Below are positions 1 to 7,338 of a stretch of DNA of 64,000 nucleotides, one piece after another. Source of the stretch: JALORV01 sp963791235 (lineage in GTDB: Bacteria > Pseudomonadota > Gammaproteobacteria > Burkholderiales > Burkholderiaceae_F); assembly GCA_963791235.1 (NCBI GenBank), contig CAWBRW010000009.1:1-64000 (forward strand), given 5' to 3'. The position numbers and the translations under genes were made by a program. The notes beneath the pieces were generated by a model that saw only the letters and a program-made list of their open reading frames with translations, was not told the DNA's origin and ran no database searches. Each line of letters opens with the position of its first letter. Positions within the stretch are counted from its first letter, which is position 1.

Positions 1-795
1 GGGCTGATCCCACCGCGGCGACGACGCCGGCGCGGGCCGGCCTACAGCCAGCCGTTGGTGCAGGCCGATCGACCCAACGCACTGTGGTGTGCTGACTTCA
101 AGGGCCAGTGGCGCTTGGGCAATGGCACGTGGTGCTATCCGCTGACGGTGTCCGACAGCTACAGCCGCAGCCTGCTGCTGTGTCGCGGGCTGACCAGCAC
201 GCACGGCGCGCCCGTGCGGGCGTGGATGGAGCGGCTGTTCCGCGAGCGCGGCTTGCCGCTGGCCATCCGCACCGACAACGGTAGCCCGTTCGCCTCGGTG
301 GGGCTGGGCGGACTGAGCCGGCTGTCGGTCTGGTGGGTGCGCTTGGGTATCTGGCCCGAGCGCATCGCACCCGGACATCCGGAACAAAACGGCCGTCACG
401 AACGACTGCATCGGACACTGGCGGCAGCCACCGTGGCGCCGCTCGCCCACGATCTGGCCGCGCAGCAGCGCCGCTTCGAGCGTTTCGGCACCGAGTACAA
501 CCGGAGCGCTCCCACCAGGCCTTCGGGCGGCGCACCCCGGCCGAGGTGTACCAGTGCTCGCGTCGGCCTTATCCACGGCGGCTGCCACCGGTGGAGTATC
601 CGCACCACTACGAGGTGCGCCGCGTGCATCGGGCCGGCGAGATCCGCTGGCACGGCCGCTCGATCTTTACGTGAGCGAAGCGCTGGGCGGCGAGGCGGTC
701 GGACTGGAGCAAATCGACGAAGCCGCTGGCGTCTGTACTACGGCATGCTGCCGCTCGGTACCTTCGATACGCGCACCGCGCGCGGCGCGCGTATC
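1..795 (+). pseudogene. IS481-family DDE transposase, frameshifted and 5'-truncated by the window
   Basis: Frame 1 is open from base 1 and reads through an integrase core with the DDE residues in context: CADFKG (first Asp), RTDNGSPF (second Asp) and HPEQNGRHER (Glu). At about 502 one base is missing, after which EYN continues in the third frame as ERSHQAFGRRTPAEVY. At about 668 that frame hits TGA after GRSIFT, and the protein resumes in the second frame as YVSEALGGEAVGLEQIDE. At about 722 another base is missing and the end, RWRLYYGMLPLG, is back in frame 1. Three single-base lesions within about 230 bp show decay rather than programmed frameshifting. The exact 3' end is uncertain because frame 1 stays open well past the homologous part. 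Confidence 0.85.
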
Positions 796-838
796 GAGCC
801 ATCAACCCAAAACCCCACCGCGCCCATGCGCCAAAAGT

Positions 839-881
839 GTTACCGATGTGCCCGGTCTGACCCGTTACCAATGTTCCCGGT
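839..881. repeat. Two imperfect 18-bp direct repeats at the IS right end
   Basis: Positions 839-856 and 864-881 both read GTTACCnATGTnCCCGGT and differ at two positions only, with a 7-bp spacer. Paired motifs of this kind are familiar at the ends of IS481-like elements and may be transposase-binding sites. That role is inferred from position and general knowledge of the family. Confidence 0.6.
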
Positions 882-885
882 TGCA

Positions 886-1071
886 CAGATCTCGCAGCCT
901 TCAGAGATCGTCGTGGGGAGGGGTGTCCGCCGTTGTGTCTCGGCGGAGCGCGCGGCCGCTCCGGAGCGCAGCCGACTGTTCAGTCGTGTGTGGTTCGCGC
1001 GCTGCGCGAACCGTGCCGCTCCGAGTGCACGTGCGACCGCGCAGCGGCCGCGTACACGAGGAGCGTTCACC
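886..1071. other. Intergenic stretch with a cluster of hairpins and an inverted copy of a dispersed repeat
   Basis: No gene is supported here. Visible structures are a 6-bp hairpin at 973-986, a perfect 9-bp hairpin with a 3-nt loop at 992-1012, and a larger imperfect hairpin at about 1015-1062. The core of the last, 1025-1057 read on the minus strand, matches 49460-49492 at 31 of 33 positions. The stretch lies downstream of the minus-strand cold-shock gene and its terminator. Confidence 0.6.
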
Positions 1072-1097
1072 AAAAAAAACCCCGCCGCAGCGGGGTT
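1072..1097 (-). terminator. Rho-independent terminator of the cold-shock gene
   Basis: A perfect 8-bp stem (1078-1085 with 1090-1097) closes a 4-nt loop. Eight A residues at 1072-1079 give a U-tract on the minus strand. It starts 19 nt past the stop codon of the cold-shock gene. Confidence 0.9.
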
Positions 1098-1116
1098 CGT
1101 CTGAAACTCGCGCCGG

Positions 1117-1323
1117 TCAGGCCGGTGCTGTGATGTTCGACGCCTGCTTGCCCTTCGGCCCCTGCACGACCTCAAACTGCACCTTCTGACCTTCCTTCAG
1201 GGTTTTGAACCCGTTCATCTGGATCGCCGAGAAGTGCGCGAACAAATCCTCGCCTCCGTCGTCGGGTGTGATGAATCCGTACCCCTTGGCGTCGTTGAAC
1301 CACTTCACCGTACCTGTTGCCAT
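1117..1323 (-). CDS. Cold-shock domain protein (CspA family)
   Basis: A 68-residue single cold-shock domain that binds single-stranded RNA and DNA and acts as an RNA chaperone in the cytoplasm. It opens MATGTVKWFN, has the RNP1 motif KGYGFI at 13-18 and an RNP2-type DLFAHF at 26-31, and fills the usual CspA length. The frame is open further upstream, but MATGTVKWF is the canonical start and is preceded by the purine-rich GGGAAGGGAAG. It is monocistronic and has its own terminator at 1072-1097. The 436-bp gap to clpS leaves room for the long leader typical of regulated csp messages, but no specific element was recognised. Which of the csp paralogues this is cannot be told. Confidence 0.95.
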   Translation of the reverse strand: MATGTVKWFNDAKGYGFITPDDGGEDLFAHFSAIQMNGFKTLKEGQKVQFEVVQGPKGKQASNITAPA

Positions 1324-1759
1324 GCCCTCTTCCCTTCCCGCAAAAAAAAGGAGCCGGGCCGATATGTGCGGTCGCCGGCGCCGCCCCGATCCCGCGCGCA
1401 CCGAGTCTGAATCCGATGAACGCATCTGCCCTGTGTGCCCCCGCACACTGGCTTGATGTTGCGATTGTTCGAGCAAAAGCCGTGGCGGTCAAGCGGTCTC
1501 TGCAGCCCGGGCGCAACTTCTGGCTGGACGTCGACGCGTAGTCGTCGCCCCGCAGCAAAGGCGCAAGCGGACGGGTGGCTACGAGCGACGGGCCCTTTGA
1601 TGCGAGCACCTTTTCCGCTTGCATCTCGGGGTGATCGAGCCTCGGAACATGCCCCGGTTTCGAGCAGAACGCAGGATGATTTACCGTATGATTGGTACGC
1701 TTTTTGTATCCCAGTAATCGAGGGTCGGCTGCCTAGAATGCGGGTCAGAATGCAGGTCA
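1324..1759. promoter_or_regulatory. Divergent control region between the cold-shock gene and clpS
   Basis: This 436-bp gap separates two genes transcribed away from each other, so it must hold both promoters and both leaders. A TAGAAT box at 1734-1739 could be the -10 element of clpS, but no good -35 is visible. No heat-shock sigma-32 promoter was recognised. No protein in the gap is convincing. Confidence 0.45.
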
Positions 1760-2068
1760 ATGAGTGAGCGGATTGACGAAGGCACTGTCGTCGAGAAGCA
1801 GGCTTCTCGCGTTAAGCCGCCACCGATGTACCAGGTGGTGCTGCTGAACGACGACTACACGCCTATGGAATTCGTGGTCGGTGTGCTGCAGAAGTTCTTC
1901 GGCAAGGGGAGAGAACAGGCAACCCAGATCATGCTGAAGGTGCATCATGAAGGGCGTGGCGTCTGCGGCGTCTATCCTCGCGATATCGCCGCGACGAAGG
2001 TCGAGCAAGTCTGCAGTTATTCACGCCAGCACCAGCATCCGCTGCAGTGCGTGATGGAGGAAGCATGA
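1760..2068 (+). CDS. clpS: ATP-dependent Clp protease adaptor ClpS
   Basis: A 102-residue adaptor that delivers N-degron substrates to ClpAP. The signature LLNDDYTPMEFVV spans about residues 28-40. It includes the Asn-Asp pair that holds the substrate alpha-amino group, and a His pair in KVHHEGRG near 62-63 fits the conserved pocket histidine. The N-terminal 20 residues are an extension of the kind that enters the ClpA pore. The stop codon overlaps the clpA start (ATGA at 2065-2068), so the two are translationally coupled, as in most proteobacteria. Confidence 0.97.
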   Translation: MSERIDEGTVVEKQASRVKPPPMYQVVLLNDDYTPMEFVVGVLQKFFGKGREQATQIMLKVHHEGRGVCGVYPRDIAATKVEQVCSYSRQHQHPLQCVMEEA

Positions 2069-4371
2069 TCGCCCAGGAACTCGAAGTCAGTCTGCACATG
2101 GCCTTTGTCGAGGCGCGTCAGGCCCGGCACGAATTCATCACCGTCGAGCACCTGCTGCTCGCGCTGCTCGACAACCCGTCGGCGGCGGAAGTGCTGCGTG
2201 CCTGTGCCTGCAACATCGAGGACCTGCGCAAGAACCTGCAGAACTTCATTGCCGACAACACGCCGATCCTGCCCCCGAATTCCGAGGCCGACACTCAGCC
2301 GACTCTCGGTTTCCAGCGCGTGATCCAGCGCGCGATCATGCACGTGCAGTCCACCAGCAACGGCAAGAAGGAAGTGACTGGCGCCAATGTGCTGGTCGCG
2401 ATCTTCGGTGAAAAGGACTCGCATGCGGTTTACTACCTGCACCAGCAAGGGGTGACGCGCCTCGATGTGGTGAACTTCATTTCGCACGGAATCACCAAAT
2501 CAGGGCAGGGCGAGGAAAAGGCCAAGCCGGCCGCCGAGCAGGAACAGGAGGGCGAAGGCAAGGACCAGCCCTCACCACTCGAGCAATACACGCAGAACCT
2601 GAACGCGCTGGCGAAGGACGGCAAGATCGATCCGCTGATCGGTCGCGAGCCCGAGGTGGAGCGCGTGATCCAGGTGCTGTGCCGTCGACGCAAGAACAAT
2701 CCGCTGCTGGTGGGTGAGGCGGGTGTTGGCAAGACCGCGATCGCCGAAGGCCTTGCCTGGCGCATCGTCAAGGGTGATGTGCCGGAGATCCTCGACAAGT
2801 CGAGCGTCTATTCCCTCGACATGGGCGCGCTGCTCGCCGGCACCAAATACCGCGGTGATTTCGAACAGCGCCTGAAGGCGGTGCTGAAGCAGCTGAAGGC
2901 GAACAGCAACGCCATTCTGTTCATCGACGAGATCCACACCCTGATCGGTGCGGGCTCAGCCTCGGGCGGAACGCTCGATGCGTCCAACCTGCTGAAGCCG
3001 GCGCTCGCCAGCGGCGCGCTCAAGTGCATCGGCGCGACGACCTACAACGAGTATCGCGGGATCTTCGAGAAGGACCACGCGCTGTCGCGGCGCTTCCAGA
3101 AGATCGACGTCAACGAGCCGACCGTGCAGCAGACGATCGAGATCCTGAAGGGACTGAAGTCGCGCTTCGAGGAGCACCACGGCGTGAAGTACTCGTCGGG
3201 GGCGATCACTGCGGCAGCGGAACTGTCGGCCAAGTTCATCAATGACCGGCACCTTCCCGACAAGGCGATCGACGTGATCGACGAGGCCGGTGCGGCACAA
3301 CGCATCCTGCCGAAGTCGCGGCAAAAGAAGACGATCGGCAAGAATGAAGTCGAGGAGATCATCGCCAAGATTGCGCGCATCCCGCCGCAGACAGTGTCGA
3401 GCGACGATCGCGCCCAGTTGAAGAATCTCGACCGGAACCTCAAGAACGTGGTGTTTGGCCAAGACCCGGCGATCGAAGCGCTGGCTGCGGCCATCAAGAT
3501 GGCGCGCTCGGGACTTGGCAAGCCGGACAAGCCGATCGGCTCGTTCCTGTTCAGCGGTCCCACCGGTGTCGGCAAGACCGAAGTCGCCAAGCAGCTGGCG
3601 TTCACGCTGGGCATCGAGCTGATCCGCTTCGACATGTCGGAGTACATGGAGCGGCACGCGGTGAGCCGGCTGATCGGCGCGCCGCCGGGCTACGTCGGCT
3701 TCGATCAGGGCGGCCTGCTGACCGAGGCGATCAGCAAGAAACCGCACGCCGTGCTGCTGTTGGATGAGATCGAGAAGGCGCATCCGGACATCTTCAATAT
3801 CCTGCTGCAGGTAATGGATCACGGCACGTTGACCGACAACAATGGTCGCAAGGCGGACTTCCGCAATGTGATCATCATCATGACCACGAACGCCGGGGCA
3901 GAGATGCTGCAGAAGACGGCGATCGGCTTCTCGAACACGCGCGAGGCGGGCGACGAGATGGCCGACATCAAGCGCATGTTCACTCCGGAGTTCCGCAACC
4001 GCCTGGACGCCATCATCTCGTTCAAGGCGCTGAACGAGGAGGTCGTGCTGCGCGTCGTCGACAAGTTCCTGATGCAGCTCGAGGATCAGTTGCACGAGAA
4101 GAAGGTCGACATCGTCTTCACCGATGCCTTGCGTGCGCACCTCGCGAAAAAGGGCTTTGACCCCGTGATGGGCGCAAGGCCGATGGCGAGGCTGATCCAG
4201 GACACGATCCGCCGGGCGCTGGCCGACGAACTGCTGTTTGGCAAGCTCGTCAACGGCGGGCGGGTCGAGGTCGACGTCGACGAGCAAGGGAACGTGAAGC
4301 TCGACTTCCCGCCGCCGGACAGCGGCGACGCACCGCGGCGGGAGCAGGGCGAGCCTGTACTGTCGGAGTAG
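2065..4371 (+). CDS. clpA: ATP-dependent Clp protease ATP-binding subunit ClpA
   Basis: An AAA+ unfoldase of 768 residues that pairs with ClpP. An N-terminal Clp-N double repeat (about 1-145) is followed by a charged linker. Two ATPase modules follow, with Walker A GEAGVGKT near residue 215 and GPTGVGKT near 497. Walker B motifs are ILFIDEIHTL and VLLLDEIEKA, and the C-terminal domain contains GARPMARLIQ. The ATG at 2065 is preferred over an in-frame upstream ATG at 2047: it overlaps the clpS stop, follows GGAGG at 2057-2061, and gives the canonical MIAQELEVSL. Length is normal for ClpA. Confidence 0.97.
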   Translation: MIAQELEVSLHMAFVEARQARHEFITVEHLLLALLDNPSAAEVLRACACNIEDLRKNLQNFIADNTPILPPNSEADTQPTLGFQRVIQRAIMHVQSTSNGKKEVTGANVLVAIFGEKDSHAVYYLHQQGVTRLDVVNFISHGITKSGQGEEKAKPAAEQEQEGEGKDQPSPLEQYTQNLNALAKDGKIDPLIGREPEVERVIQVLCRRRKNNPLLVGEAGVGKTAIAEGLAWRIVKGDVPEILDKSSVYSLDMGALLAGTKYRGDFEQRLKAVLKQLKANSNAILFIDEIHTLIGAGSASGGTLDASNLLKPALASGALKCIGATTYNEYRGIFEKDHALSRRFQKIDVNEPTVQQTIEILKGLKSRFEEHHGVKYSSGAITAAAELSAKFINDRHLPDKAIDVIDEAGAAQRILPKSRQKKTIGKNEVEEIIAKIARIPPQTVSSDDRAQLKNLDRNLKNVVFGQDPAIEALAAAIKMARSGLGKPDKPIGSFLFSGPTGVGKTEVAKQLAFTLGIELIRFDMSEYMERHAVSRLIGAPPGYVGFDQGGLLTEAISKKPHAVLLLDEIEKAHPDIFNILLQVMDHGTLTDNNGRKADFRNVIIIMTTNAGAEMLQKTAIGFSNTREAGDEMADIKRMFTPEFRNRLDAIISFKALNEEVVLRVVDKFLMQLEDQLHEKKVDIVFTDALRAHLAKKGFDPVMGARPMARLIQDTIRRALADELLFGKLVNGGRVEVDVDEQGNVKLDFPPPDSGDAPRREQGEPVLSE

Positions 4372-4390
4372 CCGACTGGCGGCCGTTTAT

Positions 4391-4409
4391 GTAAATGACA
4401 ATCGTTCAT
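4391..4409. promoter_or_regulatory. Possible Fur-box-like site upstream of the sulfide dehydrogenase genes
   Basis: The 19 bp at 4391-4409 match the classical Fur consensus at 12 positions by eye, centred on AATGACAATCGTT. They lie 32 bp upstream of the -35-like box at 4441. The match is clearly weaker than the site at 62399-62417. Iron control of a haem and flavin enzyme would be plausible but is not shown. Confidence 0.3.
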
Positions 4410-4440
4410 CGCTGCTGAGGCAAAGCGAAGTTCGGGCGAG

Positions 4441-4469
4441 TTGACGACCGCGACGAAACTGCCTCAAAT
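4441..4469 (+). promoter_or_regulatory. Candidate sigma-70 promoter of fccAB
   Basis: TTGACG at 4441-4446 (five of six to consensus) is spaced by 17 bp from TCAAAT at 4464-4469 (four of six). The predicted start, near 4476, would fall within the left arm of the terminator hairpin that follows. It is the only good promoter-like pair seen between clpA and the cytochrome gene. Confidence 0.45.
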
Positions 4470-4472
4470 GGA

Positions 4473-4498
4473 GCCCGCAGATAACTGCGGGCTTTTTT
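4473..4498 (+). terminator. Rho-independent terminator of clpSA, immediately before fccA
   Basis: A perfect 8-bp stem (4473-4480 with 4485-4492), an ATAA loop and six T residues. It lies 100 bp past clpA and only 20 bp before the fccA start codon, so it would also block read-through into fccA unless antiterminated. Confidence 0.85.
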
Positions 4499-4518
4499 AT
4501 TTCGCGGAGGAGACGACA

Positions 4519-4839
4519 TTGAAAACGAAAATCCTACTTGTCGGCGGCGTGCTGGCATTCGCCTCGCTTGGGGCGCTGGCCCAGGGTGCGCCGGCGTTGC
4601 CGTCGAACGCGGCTTATCTCGCGGCCAACTGCGCCAACTGTCACGGCACGACCGGTAATGCCAAGGGGGCAATGCCCAGCCTGGCGGGCCAGCCGAAGGC
4701 CCAAATCGTCGAACAGATGAAGGCCTTCCGCGACGGCAAGCGCCCGGCGACGATCATGCATCAGCTTGCCAAGGGCTATACAGATCCGCAGATCGAAGCG
4801 ATCGCCGACCATTTCTCGCGGCAGCAGGCCGCGCGCTGA
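4519..4839 (+). CDS. fccA: Monohaem cytochrome c subunit of sulfide dehydrogenase
   Basis: A 106-residue periplasmic class I cytochrome c, likely the electron acceptor of the flavoprotein encoded next. A signal peptide (KTKILLVGGVLAFASLGALAQ) precedes a single haem site, CANCH, at about residues 38-42. The conserved MPSLAGQP segment follows, and MHQLAKGYTDPQIEAIADHF carries the likely Met ligand and final helix. The start is a TTG at 4519, chosen because GGAGGAG at 4507-4513 sits at the right distance and the signal peptide begins there; upstream in-frame starts lie across the terminator. Length fits single-haem FccA/SoxE proteins. Twelve bp separate it from fccB. The sulfide role is inferred from this pairing. 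Confidence 0.88.
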   Translation: MKTKILLVGGVLAFASLGALAQGAPALPSNAAYLAANCANCHGTTGNAKGAMPSLAGQPKAQIVEQMKAFRDGKRPATIMHQLAKGYTDPQIEAIADHFSRQQAAR

Positions 4840-4851
4840 GGGGACACACGC

Positions 4852-6144
4852 ATGAACACCAAGCAACTCTCGCGCCGCGACGTCCTTAAGGCGCTCTCCG
4901 CGGCTGCCGCGGCAGGAACGCTCTCGGCGTGCGCCACGATGGAAGACAAGAAGACCATCGGCAAGGTCGTCGTCGTCGGCGCCGGTTATGGCGGCGCCAC
5001 TGCAGCCAAGTATCTGCGCATGTGGTCGGGCGGCGCGATCGATGTCACGTTGGTGGATCCCAACGAGGCCTTTATCTCTTGTCCGATATCGAACCTGGTG
5101 CTCGGCGGATCCAAGACGATGGCTGACATCACGGTTAGCTACGGCGGCCTCGACAAGTACGGCGTCAAGCGCGTCCGTGACACGGTGACGGCGATCGATG
5201 CCGACAAGAAGCAGGTGCGCCTCGCTTCCGGGGGCACGCTTTCCTACGATCGCTTGGTCGTCTCGCCCGGCATCGAATTCATGTACGACCGGTTGCAGGG
5301 CTGGTCAGCCGCGGGCGAAAGCACCGTGCTGCATGCCTGGAAGGCCGGGCCGCAGACGGTGGCGCTGCGTCGCCAGCTCACCGAGCTCAAGGACGGCGGT
5401 GTCATCGTCATGGCGATCCCGCTGGCGCCCTACCGCTGCCCGCCCGGGCCCTACGAGCGTACGTGTCAGATCGGCTGGTATCTCAAGCAGGCGAAGCCGA
5501 AGAGCAAGCTGATCGTCCTCGACGCCAACCCGGACTACGTCTCGAAGAAGCCGTTGTTCTCCCGCGTGTTCGGCGAGGACTACAAGGGCATCGTCGACTA
5601 TCGCGTCGCCTCGCCGGTCACCGAAATCGACCTCAAGACCAGTACGCTGGTCACCGAGATCGGCGATCGCGTGCGGGGTGATGTACTCAACTACATCCCG
5701 GCGCAGCGTGCGGCCAACATTGCTCGTGACGCCGGGCTGATCACCGCGAATAACCGCTGGTGCGAGGTCGACTGGACGACGATGGAGTCGATCAAGGTCA
5801 AGGGGGTGCATGTACTGGGCGACGCCACGCTGTCCGCGCCGGCGATGCCGAAGTCCGGCCACATGGCGAACCAGCATGGCAAAGCGGCGGCGGCGGCGAT
5901 CGTTGAGCTGTTGAACGGACGGCCGGTGACGCCGCCCATGATGGCCAACACCTGCTACAGCTTCATCGACGACAAGAACGCCGTGCACGTCGCCAGCGTG
6001 CACCGCTGGGTGCCGGAGAAGAAGACCCTGGAGGTGGTCGCCGGGTCGAGCGGCATCTCAACGCAGGATCGCGCGTCGTGGGCGCTGGAAGGCGCCTACG
6101 CCAACGGCTGGGCACAGACCATCTGGGCCGACATGCTGGCCTGA
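4852..6144 (+). CDS. fccB: FAD-dependent sulfide dehydrogenase flavoprotein subunit
   Basis: A 430-residue flavoprotein of the flavocytochrome c sulfide dehydrogenase (FccB/SoxF) group, which oxidises sulfide to sulfur in the periplasm and passes electrons to the cytochrome subunit. A Tat-type leader with SRRDVLK (7-13) precedes a Rossmann FAD motif, VVVGAGYGGATAA (about 40-52). Cysteine-bearing segments FISCPISN and YRCPPGPYERTC fit the redox-active cysteines of the family. VKGVHVLGDAT is the second FAD motif, and the C-terminal flavocytochrome domain includes TCYSFIDDKNAVHV. The leader ends LSAC, which also resembles a lipobox. It forms an operon with fccA. No other sox genes are in the window, so the wider sulfur pathway is unseen. 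Confidence 0.9.
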   Translation: MNTKQLSRRDVLKALSAAAAAGTLSACATMEDKKTIGKVVVVGAGYGGATAAKYLRMWSGGAIDVTLVDPNEAFISCPISNLVLGGSKTMADITVSYGGLDKYGVKRVRDTVTAIDADKKQVRLASGGTLSYDRLVVSPGIEFMYDRLQGWSAAGESTVLHAWKAGPQTVALRRQLTELKDGGVIVMAIPLAPYRCPPGPYERTCQIGWYLKQAKPKSKLIVLDANPDYVSKKPLFSRVFGEDYKGIVDYRVASPVTEIDLKTSTLVTEIGDRVRGDVLNYIPAQRAANIARDAGLITANNRWCEVDWTTMESIKVKGVHVLGDATLSAPAMPKSGHMANQHGKAAAAAIVELLNGRPVTPPMMANTCYSFIDDKNAVHVASVHRWVPEKKTLEVVAGSSGISTQDRASWALEGAYANGWAQTIWADMLA

Positions 6145-6149
6145 GTCAC

Positions 6150-6276
6150 AGTCGAGGTCTACGCGCCGGCTGGCGCCGGCGCACGTCCATCTCGACTGAT
6201 GCGATCGGACGCGCGCCCTCCGGGCAGTCGGGCGGGTGCGCATGGGAAAGCGGCGCCTTGCGCCGCTTTTTCTTTT
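6150..6276 (+). repeat. Copy A of a three-hairpin composite repeat
   Basis: Three hairpins follow fccB. H1 (6150-6197) has an outer 7-bp stem and an inner 8-bp stem (6163-6170 with 6175-6182). H2 (about 6208-6242) shares 27 of 32 positions with 49513-49544 over 6211-6242. H3 (6247-6269) is a perfect 10-bp stem with a 3-nt loop and a T-tract. Order and spacing match copy B at 49452-49569. Confidence 0.75.
6247..6276 (+). terminator. Rho-independent terminator of fccAB
   Basis: A perfect 10-bp stem (6247-6256 with 6260-6269) and CTT loop, followed by TTTTTCTTTT. It ends just before the convergent acyltransferase stop at 6278. On the minus strand the A residues at 6247-6249 are too few for efficient termination. 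Confidence 0.9.
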
Positions 6277-6277
6277 C

Positions 6278-6895
6278 CTACTTGAACGCGATTGTGCTGG
6301 CGTTCTCCGGGAACCGGCCAATCTTGTCGGCGTAAAAAGCCCTGATCAGATCAAGATCGCGTTCTACGTTGCCGCTCATATGGACGAAGTGACTGACACC
6401 CACTTCCCGGGTGGCGTAGTCGATGTAGGCGAGCGCAACCGGCAGGTCCAGCTTGAGTGCGAGATAGTAGAAGCCGGAACGGACGCGATCGGTGTGCCTG
6501 CGTGTGCCCTCCGGTGAAAGCCCGAGCCAGAACCACGGCTCCGACTGCATCAGTTCGGCAAGTTGCTCGACCGCGCCACTCGCATGGTGACGGTCGACGG
6601 GCCGACCGCCCCAAAGGCGCATCAGGCGGCCAAGTGTGGCCCCGGTAAGGCCATGGAATAGCGACTCCTTTCCGACCCAGCGGATCGGCAGGTCGAGCGC
6701 CCACTTTGCGAGCAGGCCGATGATGAAATCCCAATTGGACGTATGCGGGTAGACGATCGCAATGCCCTTCGGCCCGGGGAGCCCGTCGAAGCGCACGTGC
6801 CAGCCAAAGACCGCCAAGACCGCGCGAGCCAATCGCGCCACCCGGGGATGCCGCGATCCGGGAAGCGGAGCATCCCGATCGGGCAAGGGGCTCAA
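6278..6895 (-). CDS. Lysophospholipid acyltransferase family protein
   Basis: A 205-residue member of the PlsC-like acyltransferases, which move acyl chains onto lysophospholipids at the inner membrane. It has HTSNWD at 51-56 (the HX4D catalytic motif) and LSPEGTR at about 126-132 (glycerol-phosphate binding). A hydrophobic stretch near residues 20-33 could anchor it to the membrane. Translation appears to begin at a TTG overlapping the dut stop; no in-frame ATG upstream of the HX4D motif would keep the domain whole. It is the last gene of the coaBC-DUF-dut run. Substrate is unknown: it is shorter than PlsC and could act on another amphiphile. Confidence 0.88.
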   Translation of the reverse strand: MSPLPDRDAPLPGSRHPRVARLARAVLAVFGWHVRFDGLPGPKGIAIVYPHTSNWDFIIGLLAKWALDLPIRWVGKESLFHGLTGATLGRLMRLWGGRPVDRHHASGAVEQLAELMQSEPWFWLGLSPEGTRRHTDRVRSGFYYLALKLDLPVALAYIDYATREVGVSHFVHMSGNVERDLDLIRAFYADKIGRFPENASTIAFK

Positions 6896-7338
6896 TGCTT
6901 GCCGGTGCTGCCGAATCCGCCAGCGCCCCGCTCGGAAGCACTGAAATCGGCGACGAGGTTGAAGCGGGCCTGCACGACCGGCACGATCACGAGCTGCGCG
7001 AGGCGTTCGAGCGGATTCAGCGTGAATGGTGTGCTGCCGCGGTTCCAGGTGGAGACCATCAGCTCGCCCTGGTAGTCGGAATCGATCAGGCCCACCAGGT
7101 TGCCCAGCACGATGCCGTTCTTGTGGCCGAGCCCCGAGCGCGGCAGGATCATTGCGGCGTATCCAGGATCCCCGATGTGAATCGCGATCCCGGTCCTCAC
7201 GAGATGTGTTGTCCCCGGTTCAAGGATCAGCGGGGCCTCCACGCAGGCACGCAGGTCGAGTCCGGCCGCTCCGGGCGTCGCGTACTCGGGCAGCCGGTCG
7301 CGCAGGCGTTCGTCGAGGAGCTTGACGTCAACGATCAT
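6892..7338 (-). CDS. dut: Deoxyuridine 5'-triphosphate nucleotidohydrolase
   Basis: A 148-residue trimeric dUTPase that hydrolyses dUTP to dUMP, keeping uracil out of DNA and feeding dTMP synthesis. The five family motifs are present: PGAAGLDL, PRSGLGHKNGI, GLIDSDYQGEL, RLAQLVI and the C-terminal RGAGGFGSTG. The ATG at 7338 gives MIVDVKLLD, the usual start, and overlaps the stop of the upstream small membrane protein. The coaBC-dut association is common in proteobacteria. Confidence 0.97.
   Translation of the reverse strand: MIVDVKLLDERLRDRLPEYATPGAAGLDLRACVEAPLILEPGTTHLVRTGIAIHIGDPGYAAMILPRSGLGHKNGIVLGNLVGLIDSDYQGELMVSTWNRGSTPFTLNPLERLAQLVIVPVVQARFNLVADFSASERGAGGFGSTGKH

Larger units (their letters stand above)
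1..885 (+). mobile_element. Decayed IS481-type insertion sequence, left end outside the window
   Basis: The segment holds the 3' part of an IS481-like transposase and, just past it, a likely element end near 839-885. No left end or target-site duplication can be seen because the element runs off the window. Three frameshifts in the transposase mean that it is an immobile relic unless helped in trans. The right boundary is set by the paired repeats at 839-881 and is an inference. Confidence 0.75.

Noticed and set aside
1435..1767. Open frames in the cold-shock/clpS divergent gap
   Set aside because: They have no start signals or recognisable domain and would cover the promoters of both flanking genes.
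2956..4287. A 443-codon minus-strand open frame opposite clpA
   Set aside because: It is an antisense shadow of a certain gene, with a biased Arg/Asp/Leu composition and no start signal.
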